Source: Pseudomonadota bacterium
GTDB lineage: Bacteria; Pseudomonadota; Alphaproteobacteria; Acetobacterales; Acetobacteraceae
Direction: 5' to 3'
DNA: 8,003 nt
Assembly: GCA_021826565.1 (NCBI GenBank)
Contig: JAKAZJ010000066.1
Location: 1-8,003 of the forward strand
Both the position numbers and the translations under genes were made by a program. Below the pieces are notes generated by a model. It searched no databases, had not been told where the DNA came from, and worked only from the letters and a program-made list of their open reading frames with translations. Positions 1 to 6,046 of this stretch are shown one piece after another; the stretch's first letter is position 1, and the number at the start of each line of letters is the position of its first letter.

Positions 1-300
1 CACCACCACGCCGGCCAGGCCGAGCGCTGCCGCCACGTCCATCACGTCGCGCAAGGCGGCCTCGGGTCCGTAGCGATCGGGACGCGCGCCGGGCGGCAGG
101 CGGAACGAAGCGCCGCGCCCGGCATAATCCAATGCCACGATCCGCCGCGGCGCGCCCGCCGCCAGCGGTGCGAAATCCCCGGCGGTGCGCACCAGTCCGG
201 GCAAGCATAACAGCGGCGTCCCGGGTGCGTCCGGATGCCACTCCAGCACGTTGAGCGCCAAGCCGTCCCAGGCCGAGATGCGATGCACGCGCGGGGTCAT
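1..300 (-). CDS. alpha/beta hydrolase, N-terminal part (runs off the left edge)
   Basis: The ATG is at 300-298 and the frame stays open to base 1, giving the first 100 residues; the C-terminal part with catalytic Asp and His, and probably the nucleophile elbow, lies outside. What is seen fits the alpha/beta-hydrolase fold: a short N-terminal strand pair (RISAWDGLALNVLEW), a strand ending in the loop LLCLPGLVRTAGDF (about 30-43), where family members usually carry an HG or PG oxyanion-hole turn, then IVALDYAGRGAS (about 54-65), which matches the family's D-x-RG-x-G-x-S turn. The last visible residues, LGLAGVVV, are the strand that normally leads into GxSxGG. The start codon overlaps the stop of the upstream transglycosylase gene (ATGA), so it is probably translated by coupling in the same operon. 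The substrate cannot be inferred. No signal peptide is seen, so it is probably cytoplasmic. Confidence 0.8.
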   Translation of the reverse strand, partial: MTPRVHRISAWDGLALNVLEWHPDAPGTPLLCLPGLVRTAGDFAPLAAGAPRRIVALDYAGRGASFRLPPGARPDRYGPEAALRDVMDVAAALGLAGVVV

Positions 301-2351
301 TTCGGGCCCGGCATCCACTGCGCCAGCAGCGCGGGCGCGGTGGTCCCGGTATGCGCCAGATAGACCACCATGTTTTCCAACACCCGCTGCACGTAGTTGC
401 GGGTTTCGCCGAACGGAATCCGCTCGATCCAGTCGATCATCCGGTTCGGATGGCCGCGCGGATCGCCATTCGCGGCCAGCCACTGATCCACCCGTCGCGG
501 CCCCGCGTTATAGGCGGCGACGGCCAGCGGCAGGGACCCGTCATAGCGCGCCAGCAATTGCGAGAAATAGGCGCTGCCCAGGCGGATGTTGCGCTCTCGA
601 TCCGTAGTCAGCGCGACGGTCGTGATCCGCACCCCCAGCGCGCGCGCCACCTGCGCCGCGGTCGCCGGCATCAGCTGCATCAGCCCGCGTGCACCGGACG
701 GGCTGATGGCGCCGGGATCGAAGCTGCTTTCCTGGCGGATCAGAGCCAATATCACCGCCGGCTGCGCCGCACCCAGCGCAACCGCTTGGCCTCCCCCCCC
801 CGGGCCCACCCCTTGCGGCGGCGCCCCGGGGGGCGCTTGCGGCGGGTCCGCGGCCATCGGCCAGCCGGTCTCGGGCAGCATCCCGCCCTCCAGCCCGATG
901 CGGCGGGCGATGAACACCGCCGTCTCGGGGATGCCGAGCGCGAGCGCCAGACGCGCCGCCAGCGTCTGCTCCGCCAGGTCCGGCGCCACCTGGGCCATGC
1001 GGAACAGGAACGCCCGCGCGCGGCCGGGCTGGTGCCAGGCGGCCAGCAGCAGCGCGGCCCGCACCAGTTCATGCCCGGTGAACCGGATCGCCTGGGCGCG
1101 GGTGAAGGCCGGATCGGCAATCGCGGCCACGCGGGCGATCGGCGACTGGCCGAGCGCGCGCGCCGCCAACTGCCCGTAGAACGTGGTGGGATAGGCGCTG
1201 GCGGCGCGGTATGCGCCGGCGGGGGCTGTCCCGCGGGCTGCTCCAGCGGCAGCGGCGGCGCGGGCCAGCCAATACTGCCGCCGCGCGCTGGTGATCGCGG
1301 CGTGGGACACCGCCAGCCGATCGAAATCGGCCGCCGCCAGCGCCGGCCGGTGCAACGCCGTCAACGCGATGAACCCGGCCAGGAAGCCCGAGGACGCCAC
1401 CGGCGCGGGCGCGGTCTGCATCCGGTCATCGGCCATGGTGTAGGCCTCAGCGGCGTTGCCGGCCGCCAGCAGCGCCCGCGCCAGCGCCTGGCGCGCGGCC
1501 CAGAACGCCGCGCGCCGCGCGGGCGCGGCAGCCCGTTCGGCGGCGAAACCATGAGCGCGCCAGAAGGCCAGCGCCCGGTTCGGGTGGTCGCTTGTCAGGG
1601 CACGCGCCTCGGCCAGCGCCAGACCAGGCCGATCCTGGTCCGCCCCCGGCAGGGCACGAATCCGCGTCTGGGCATCGGCCGCGCCGGTGCGCAGCGCCAG
1701 CGCCGCCATCGCCGGCGCGCGCGCGGCAGCGGCCAGGCGGGGGATCAGGGCGCGGGCGGCGGCCGGATCGGTGCGCAGCGTCACGCGGAACCGCGCCGCG
1801 GCATCGGCCGCGGTGAAATGAGTGGCCCATCGGCGGGCAAAAGCCGGGTCGTCCAGGCCACGCGCCCAGGCGGCGCGCGCCGCCGCCACCGCCGCCGACC
1901 CGGTCAGTAGCCGCGCGCACTGCGCCAGCGCGGCCGGCAGGGTGATCCGCCCCGGCACGCAGAACCGCGCCGCATCCGCCGGGTCCGCATCGGCGGCCAG
2001 CGCCTGCTGGAACCGCCGCGCCAGCTCGAATTGATCCGGCCAGTCCGGATTGGCGGCGCGGAACGCCGCGATCTGCCCAGGGGTTGCGGCGCCCGGGGTC
2101 AGCAGGCGGTAGAACGTGACCAACTGGCGGGCGACCGGGTCCGGCGCGCGCGCCACCGCCGCCTCGGCCGCCGCCCAGTCGCCGGCGGCCACGAACGCCA
2201 TTGGGTCGGCCGCCCACGCCGGGCGGGTCAACGCAGACAGCAACGGGGCGGACAGCAGCAGGGTCACGACCAGCCAGGCCGGCATCCTGCGTCCCACCGC
2301 TCGCGGAACGCGGCGGGGCGGGTCCGATCGGCCGGGGCGGTGGCAGCTCAT
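297..2351 (-). CDS. slt: soluble lytic murein transglycosylase (Slt70 type), periplasmic
   Basis: Cleaves the MurNAc-GlcNAc bond of peptidoglycan to give 1,6-anhydro-MurNAc ends. The protein is 684 residues from the chosen start: an Arg-rich n-region, a hydrophobic stretch (about 26-40) and an AWA-A signal-peptidase site near residue 47, then a long Ala-rich helical region (about 50-500) like the Slt70 superhelical ring, and a C-terminal SLT domain (about 532-670). The domain has IRQESSF with catalytic Glu541, [14 protein letters not shown], and the AYNAGP motif. A Pro/Gly-rich linker (about 498-526) precedes it. The frame is open up to 2483, inside dapA, but the ATG at 2351 has a purine-rich upstream tract and leaves room for a promoter. 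The ATG at 2285 is a possible alternative but gives a signal peptide without basic residues. The stop overlaps the next gene's ATG. A G9 homopolymer lies in the linker coding region. Confidence 0.93.
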   Translation of the reverse strand: MSCHRPGRSDPPRRVPRAVGRRMPAWLVVTLLLSAPLLSALTRPAWAADPMAFVAAGDWAAAEAAVARAPDPVARQLVTFYRLLTPGAATPGQIAAFRAANPDWPDQFELARRFQQALAADADPADAARFCVPGRITLPAALAQCARLLTGSAAVAAARAAWARGLDDPAFARRWATHFTAADAAARFRVTLRTDPAAARALIPRLAAAARAPAMAALALRTGAADAQTRIRALPGADQDRPGLALAEARALTSDHPNRALAFWRAHGFAAERAAAPARRAAFWAARQALARALLAAGNAAEAYTMADDRMQTAPAPVASSGFLAGFIALTALHRPALAAADFDRLAVSHAAITSARRQYWLARAAAAAGAARGTAPAGAYRAASAYPTTFYGQLAARALGQSPIARVAAIADPAFTRAQAIRFTGHELVRAALLLAAWHQPGRARAFLFRMAQVAPDLAEQTLAARLALALGIPETAVFIARRIGLEGGMLPETGWPMAADPPQAPPGAPPQGVGPGGGGQAVALGAAQPAVILALIRQESSFDPGAISPSGARGLMQLMPATAAQVARALGVRITTVALTTDRERNIRLGSAYFSQLLARYDGSLPLAVAAYNAGPRRVDQWLAANGDPRGHPNRMIDWIERIPFGETRNYVQRVLENMVVYLAHTGTTAPALLAQWMPGPK
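793..801. repeat. C9 (G9 on the coding strand) homopolymer within slt
   Basis: Nine consecutive C on the plus strand, read as G9 in slt, encode part of the GPGGGGQ stretch of the linker just before the catalytic domain. The frame is intact here. A gain or loss of one base would separate the superhelical region from the catalytic domain. Confidence 0.9.
821..836. repeat. GC-only inverted repeat within slt
   Basis: The arms GCGCCCC and GGGGCGC are separated by two G, so a hairpin would need to open about one pair to make a loop. It sits between two direct copies of TTGCGGCGG (813-821 and 837-845), which encode a repeated Pro-Pro-Gln unit in the transglycosylase linker. It is most likely a by-product of low-complexity coding sequence. 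Confidence 0.7.
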
Positions 2352-2352
2352 G

Positions 2353-2361
2353 CTTCTCTCT
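2353..2361 (-). promoter_or_regulatory. weak purine-rich ribosome binding tract of slt
   Basis: Read leftward, AGAGAGAAG stands one base before the ATG at 2351. It is a poor match to GGAGG but is the best purine tract near any candidate start, and it is the reason for choosing 2351 over 2483 (inside dapA). The competing ATG at 2285 has GGGA six bases upstream, so the choice is not decisive. Confidence 0.4.
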
Positions 2362-2375
2362 ACCCCCGCGCGCGC

Positions 2376-2404
2376 TTGCGAGGCATCCCCCTTGCGCCTA
2401 GTTT
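2376..2404 (+). promoter_or_regulatory. candidate sigma-70-type promoter of dapA
   Basis: TTGCGA (2376-2381), a 17-base spacer and TAGTTT (2399-2404) stand 47 bases before the dapA ATG, predicting a leader of about 40 nt. The -35 matches TTGACA at four of six positions and the -10 is weak. Support comes from a near-identical arrangement at the same distance before the first aminotransferase gene (3568-3596). It lies in the 100-bp divergent spacer shared with slt; no convincing leftward promoter could be picked out there. Confidence 0.42.
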
Positions 2405-2440
2405 CCGCGCTCCCCGGCACCCGCCGCCACCGCCCCGAAC

Positions 2441-2446
2441 GGAGGA
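2441..2446 (+). promoter_or_regulatory. strong Shine-Dalgarno of dapA
   Basis: GGAGGA with five bases before the ATG at 2452. It fixes the dapA start and excludes the in-frame upstream extension to 2116, which would run antisense through slt. It is the only strong ribosome binding site in the window. Confidence 0.88.
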
Positions 2447-2451
2447 ACCCG

Positions 2452-3330
2452 ATGTTCAAGGGATCGCTCGTCGCCCTGATCACGCCAATGCGCGCCGACG
2501 GGTCGATCGACGAGAAAGCCTACGCCGATTTCGTGGACTGGCAGATCAAGGAAGGCACCGGCGGGGTGGTTCCGGTCGGTACCACTGGCGAATCGCCCAC
2601 CTTGACCCATGACGAGCACAAGCGCGTGACCGATATCGCGGTCGAAGTTGCGGCCGGCCGCGTGCCGGTGATCGCCGGCACCGGATCGAACAGCACCGCC
2701 GAAGCGATTGCGCTGACCCGCCACGCCAAGCAGGCCGGCGCCGACGCGGCGCTGATCGTCACGCCGTATTACAACAAGCCGACGCAGGAGGGGATGTATC
2801 TGCATTTCTCCGCCATCGCCGATGCGGTCGACCTGCCGATCATCATCTACAACATCCCGCCCCGTTCCGTGATCGACATGAGCGTGGAGACGATGGGCCG
2901 CCTTGCCAGGCACCGCAACATCGTCGGCGTGAAGGACGCGACCGCCAACCTGGCCCGGCCGCTGCACACGCGCCGCGCCTGCGGCCCGGAGTTCTGCCAA
3001 TTGTCCGGGGAGGATCATACCGCGCTGGCGTTCCTCGCCGCCGGCGGGCATGGCTGCATCAGCGTGACCGCCAATGTGGCGCCGCGGCTCTGCGCCGAGA
3101 TGCACGCCGCCTGGGCCGACGGGCGGATGGCCGAGGCGATGGCAATCCAGGATCGGATGGTCCCGCTGCATGACGCGCTGTTTTCCGAAACCAGCCCCGG
3201 CCCGGTGAAATACGCCGCCAGCCTGCTGGGCAAAACCGCGAATCACTGCCGCCTGCCGCTGGCCCCGCCGGCCGAGGTGACGCGCGCGCGGGTGCGCGCC
3301 GCGATGAGTGAGGCCGGATTGCTGAACTGA
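2452..3330 (+). CDS. dapA: 4-hydroxy-tetrahydrodipicolinate synthase
   Basis: Condenses pyruvate with aspartate semialdehyde in the cytoplasm to form 4-hydroxy-tetrahydrodipicolinate, the first committed step to meso-diaminopimelate (for peptidoglycan) and lysine. The protein is 292 residues, the standard bacterial length, and the key residues fall at E. coli numbering: Thr44-Thr45 in GTTGES, Tyr107 in TPYYNKP, Tyr133 and Arg138 in YNIPPR, and Schiff-base Lys161 in GVKDAT. The single TIM-barrel domain fills the chain. The start is set by the GGAGGA site and the typical opening [13 protein letters not shown]. It lies head-to-head with slt; a transglycosylase gene beside dapA is a familiar alphaproteobacterial arrangement. 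In many alphaproteobacteria smpB follows dapA, but here the next gene is an aminotransferase beyond a 311-bp gap. Lysine feedback inhibition is not predicted from this sequence. Confidence 0.97.
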   Translation: MFKGSLVALITPMRADGSIDEKAYADFVDWQIKEGTGGVVPVGTTGESPTLTHDEHKRVTDIAVEVAAGRVPVIAGTGSNSTAEAIALTRHAKQAGADAALIVTPYYNKPTQEGMYLHFSAIADAVDLPIIIYNIPPRSVIDMSVETMGRLARHRNIVGVKDATANLARPLHTRRACGPEFCQLSGEDHTALAFLAAGGHGCISVTANVAPRLCAEMHAAWADGRMAEAMAIQDRMVPLHDALFSETSPGPVKYAASLLGKTANHCRLPLAPPAEVTRARVRAAMSEAGLLN

Positions 3331-3346
3331 CACGCCGGTTGCTTCG

Positions 3347-3376
3347 CGGCACGGCCGCAACGCTTGCGCCGTGCCG
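3347..3376 (+). terminator. strong hairpin downstream of dapA, possible terminator
   Basis: CGGCACGGC (3347-3355) pairs perfectly with GCCGTGCCG (3368-3376). After a single bulged C, GCAA (3357-3360) pairs with TTGC (3364-3367) around a CGC loop: 13 pairs with one bulge. It starts 16 bases after the dapA stop. No T-tract follows directly, so this is either a terminator of the kind common in GC-rich genomes or an mRNA 3'-end stabilising structure. Confidence 0.55.
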
Positions 3377-3389
3377 GGAAGCCGCTTCG

Positions 3390-3418
3390 GACCGAGGCTC
3401 GGTCGGCGCCGTTATTTC
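3390..3418 (+). terminator. second small hairpin followed by a T-containing stretch
   Basis: GACCGA (3390-3395) and TCGGTC (3399-3404) form a six-pair stem with a GGC loop. A short palindrome GGCGCC follows, then GTTATTTC (3411-3418), the most T-rich stretch nearby. It could act together with the preceding hairpin as a tandem dapA terminator. The T run is interrupted, so the call is tentative. Confidence 0.35.
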
Positions 3419-3567
3419 TCGCGCCGAGAGGAACAGGGGGGATCAGCCTGGCGCGGGCGGTTCACCCGATAGCGGTGGGGCCCGGCTGCCCGAACAAACC
3501 GCCTGCCGCACGGACCCTGCGATAAGCGCCGCCCCCTTCTGCATCGCAGCACTGCCACCCCGGAAGA

Positions 3568-3596
3568 TTGCCCCCAACCCCCGCCTTCGCTAGGTT
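3568..3596 (+). promoter_or_regulatory. candidate promoter of the aminotransferase-GNAT-isomerase cassette
   Basis: TTGCCC (3568-3573), a 17-base spacer and TAGGTT (3591-3596) stand 45 bases before the ATG at 3642. Spacing, hexamers and the flanking TTCCGC closely resemble the dapA candidate promoter. The predicted start near 3603 would give a leader of about 39 nt without a recognisable Shine-Dalgarno. Confidence 0.42.
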
Positions 3597-3641
3597 CCGC
3601 CGCCTTTCCCCGAAGCCTCCCGCGCCCCAGGCCACGCCCCC

Positions 3642-4844
3642 ATGAAGCTTACCTCCGACCGCCTCGACCGCATCAGCCCCAGCCTGACCATCGCCATCTC
3701 CACCGTCGCCCGCGCCCTGCAGGCGGCCGGCAAGGACGTGATCAGCCTGTCGCAGGGCGAACCCGATTTCGACACGCCACAGAACGTCAAGGACGCGGCG
3801 ATCCGCGCCATCCAGACCGGCGAGACCAAATACACCGACGTCTCCGGCACCCCCGCGCTCCGCCGCGCCGTGGCCGCCCGCTTCGCCACCGATCACGGCC
3901 TGGACTACAAGCCGGAGGAGATCATCATCTGCACCGGCGGCAAGCAGGTGATCTTCAACGCCATGCTCGCCACCACCGGCCCGGGCGATGAGGTCATCAT
4001 TCCCAGCCCGTGCTGGGTCACCTACCCGGACATCGTCTCGCTCGCGGAAGCGAAGCCGGTGCTGGTGCCCTGCGGCCAGAACAACGGCTTCAAGCTGCGC
4101 GCCGAGGACCTGGAAGCCGCGATCACCCCGCGCACCAAATGGTTCATGTTCAACAATCCCTGCAACCCCACCGGCGCCGCGTACAACGCCGACGAACTCC
4201 GCCCGATCTGCGAGGTGCTGATGCGCCATCCGGATGTGTGGGTGTTCACCGACGACATCTACGAGAAGCTCGCCTATGACGGCTTCAAGCCGGCCACCAT
4301 CCTGGAAGTGGAACCGCGTCTGCGCGACCGCACCCTGACCATGAACGGCTGCTCCAAGGCGTATGCGATGACCGGCTGGCGCATCGGCTATGCCGGCGCG
4401 CCGGTGGCGCTGATCAAGGCGATGGACAAGCTGCAAAGCCAGTCCACCTCCAACCCCACCTCGATCAGTCAGGCCGCCGCGCTGGAAGCCCTGACCGGCC
4501 AGCAGGACAGTATCGAGGTGATGCGCGTGGCCTATCAGGAACGGCGCAATCTGGTGGTGGAGATGCTGAACGCCGCGCCGGGCCTGACCTGCCACAAGCC
4601 GGAAGGCGCGTTCTACGTCTATCCCGGGATGCGCGGCTGCCTCGGCAAGACCACGCGCGCGGGCCGGAAGATCACCAATGACGAAGCATTCGTCACCGCG
4701 CTGCTGGAAGAAGAAGGCGTCGCCACCGTGCATGGCGCGGCGTTCTGCTATCCGGATCATTTCCGGGTCAGCTACGCGTCCGACCTGCCGACCCTGACCG
4801 AAGCCTGCACCCGCATCCAGCGGTTCTGCGCGGGCCTTTCCTGA
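3642..4844 (+). CDS. aspC: aspartate aminotransferase (PLP class I, thermophilic/1-beta type)
   Basis: A cytoplasmic PLP enzyme interconverting aspartate and 2-oxoglutarate with oxaloacetate and glutamate; relatives in some alphaproteobacteria also transaminate prephenate to arogenate, which sequence alone cannot settle here. The protein is 400 residues, normal for the family. Visible landmarks: GEPDFDTP (39-46), Tyr64 in TKYTD, GGKQ with Lys101 (in this subgroup the lysine linked to binding acidic side chains), Trp125, Asn175 in NPCNPTG, Asp204 and Tyr207 in TDDIYE, Schiff-base Lys239 in NGCSKAYAMTGWRIGYA, Arg247, the conserved loop SQSTSNPTSISQ (266-277) and Arg375 in HFRVSYAS for the alpha-carboxylate. 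MKLTSDRLDRISPS is the usual family N-terminus, so the ATG at 3642 is secure despite lacking a Shine-Dalgarno. It is the first gene of the cassette, and its TGA shares one base with the next ATG. Confidence 0.93.
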   Translation: MKLTSDRLDRISPSLTIAISTVARALQAAGKDVISLSQGEPDFDTPQNVKDAAIRAIQTGETKYTDVSGTPALRRAVAARFATDHGLDYKPEEIIICTGGKQVIFNAMLATTGPGDEVIIPSPCWVTYPDIVSLAEAKPVLVPCGQNNGFKLRAEDLEAAITPRTKWFMFNNPCNPTGAAYNADELRPICEVLMRHPDVWVFTDDIYEKLAYDGFKPATILEVEPRLRDRTLTMNGCSKAYAMTGWRIGYAGAPVALIKAMDKLQSQSTSNPTSISQAAALEALTGQQDSIEVMRVAYQERRNLVVEMLNAAPGLTCHKPEGAFYVYPGMRGCLGKTTRAGRKITNDEAFVTALLEEEGVATVHGAAFCYPDHFRVSYASDLPTLTEACTRIQRFCAGLS

Positions 4845-6046
4845 TGCCCGCGCTGGCGCAACGCCTGGCGCGCGTCCAGGTCGCGGCCAGCACCACCATG
4901 ACCATGCGCGCGCGCGAATTGCGCGCCCAGGGGGTGGATGTGGTGGCGCTGACCCTGGGCGAGCCGGGCTTCGCCACCCCGCGTCCGGCGATCGAGGCCG
5001 GGTATCAGGCCGCCCTGCGCGGTGAGACCAAATACCCCCCGCAAGACGGCACCCCGGCCCTGAAGGCTGCCATCCAGCGCAAGTTCCGCCGCGATTCCGG
5101 GCTGGAATTCGGGCTCGATCAGATCAGCGTCGGCAATGGCGGCAAGCAGTGCATCTACAACGCGCTGGCCGCCACGGTGGACCCGGGCGACGAGGTGGTG
5201 ATCCCGGTGCCGTCCTGGAACGCCTATCCGCTGATGACCAACCTGCTGGACGGCGTGCCGGTGTTCGTCCCCTGCCCGCAGAACAACGGCTTCAAGCCGC
5301 GCGCCGAGGATATCGAAGCCGCCATCACCCCGCGCAGCAAGTGGCTGATGCTGAACAACCCGAACAATCCCTCGGGCGCGGCCTGTTCCGCCGCCGAGCT
5401 GGCCGAGATCGCCGCGGTGCTGCGTCGCCATCCCGACATCTGGATCATGTCGGACGACATGTACGAGCATCTGGTGTTCGACGGCTTCCGCCACGCCACC
5501 ATGGCCGCGGTGGCGCCGGATCTCGCGGACCGGACGCTCACCATCAGTGGCGTGTCCAAGACCTACGCCATGACCGGCTGGCGCATCGGCTTCGCCGCCG
5601 GGCCGCGCGCGCTGATCAAGGCCATGGTGAACATGCAGGGGCAGATCACCGCCGGCGTATCCTCGGTCGGCCAGGCCGCCGCCGCCGCCGCGCTGGACGG
5701 CCCGCAGGAGGGCGCGGCCGAAATGGCCGCCGCCTATCAGCGCCGCCGCGACATCGCGGTGGAAATGCTGAACGCCGCCCCGGGCCTGTCGTGCCACAAG
5801 CCGGAAGGCGCGTTCTATGTGTTCCCCAACATCGCCGGCTGCCTGGACAAGACCTCGCCTTCCGGACGGCGCCTGACCTCGGACGAGGATTTCGCCCGCG
5901 CGCTGCTGGAGGAAGCCCATGTCGCCATCGTCCCCGGCGTGTCCTACGGCATGAGCCCCTATATCCGCGTCAGCACCGCGTCCGAGGAAGCCGTGCTGGT
6001 GGAAGGCTGCCGCCGCATCGTCGCGTTCTGCGAGACGCTGCGGTGA
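4844..6046 (+). CDS. second class I aminotransferase, tandem paralog of AspC
   Basis: A PLP-dependent aminotransferase, also 400 residues and in register with the upstream gene over the landmarks checked: GGKQ Lys101, Trp125, Asn175, Asp204, Tyr207, Schiff-base Lys239 in SGVSKTYAMTGWRIGF, Arg247 and Arg375 in YIRVSTAS. It should therefore be active on an amino or oxo acid. It differs where family members are usually constant: GEPGFATP in place of GEPDFDTP (39-46), PPQD in place of TDVS (65-68), SWNAY in place of CWVTY (124-128), NPSG in place of NPTG, and GQITAGVSSVGQ in place of SQSTSNPTSISQ (266-277). These changes suggest altered substrate preference after duplication. Candidates are prephenate, another dicarboxylic or aromatic acid, or aspartate itself. 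Its ATG overlaps the upstream TGA by one base with no Shine-Dalgarno, pointing to reinitiation. It overlaps the GNAT gene by four bases. Confidence 0.9.
   Translation: MPALAQRLARVQVAASTTMTMRARELRAQGVDVVALTLGEPGFATPRPAIEAGYQAALRGETKYPPQDGTPALKAAIQRKFRRDSGLEFGLDQISVGNGGKQCIYNALAATVDPGDEVVIPVPSWNAYPLMTNLLDGVPVFVPCPQNNGFKPRAEDIEAAITPRSKWLMLNNPNNPSGAACSAAELAEIAAVLRRHPDIWIMSDDMYEHLVFDGFRHATMAAVAPDLADRTLTISGVSKTYAMTGWRIGFAAGPRALIKAMVNMQGQITAGVSSVGQAAAAAALDGPQEGAAEMAAAYQRRRDIAVEMLNAAPGLSCHKPEGAFYVFPNIAGCLDKTSPSGRRLTSDEDFARALLEEAHVAIVPGVSYGMSPYIRVSTASEEAVLVEGCRRIVAFCETLR

Larger units (their letters stand above)
3331..3641 (+). other. gene-free spacer between dapA and the aminotransferase cassette
   Basis: Its left part holds two hairpins (3347-3376 and 3390-3404) and its right end a candidate promoter (3568-3596). 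In between (about 3420-3560) I see no coding sequence with family-like composition, no tRNA fold and no long repeat. The open frames across it start at weak codons and give Arg/Pro/Ala-rich translations resembling shadow frames of GC-rich DNA. A small RNA between the hairpins and the promoter cannot be excluded. Confidence 0.6.

Noticed and set aside
351..1910. Long plus-strand open frame opposite slt
   Set aside because: Long shadow frames are expected opposite very GC-rich genes; the translation is Arg/Gly/Gln-rich low complexity, while the minus frame shows clear SLT motifs.
2116..2451. In-frame N-terminal extension of dapA
   Set aside because: The extension is antisense to slt, unlike DapA in composition, and the GGAGGA site plus residue-perfect family numbering fix the start at 2452.
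2352..2483. In-frame extension of slt 44 codons upstream, to an ATG at 2483
   Set aside because: It would cover the whole divergent spacer and 32 bp of dapA, and place an Arg-rich segment before the signal peptide; the ATG at 2351 has the purine tract and leaves room for a promoter.
3440..3500. A GGTTCACCC stretch suggesting a tRNA T-loop
   Set aside because: No matching acceptor, D or anticodon arm can be built around it and the GTTCRA signature is incomplete.
3339..3593. Possible 84-residue gene in the spacer after dapA
   Set aside because: It starts at a TTG inside the hairpin region, has no ribosome binding site, and its Arg/Pro/Ala-rich translation resembles no protein I recognise.
3462..5920. 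Long minus-strand open frames opposite the two aminotransferase genes
   Set aside because: The translations are His/Gly/Arg-rich with repeated similar segments because the two genes beneath are paralogs; no domain is visible.
5149..6042. Upstream part of the open frame of the double-GNAT protein
   Set aside because: It is an out-of-frame reading of the second aminotransferase; the acetyltransferase fold begins exactly at the GTG at 6043.
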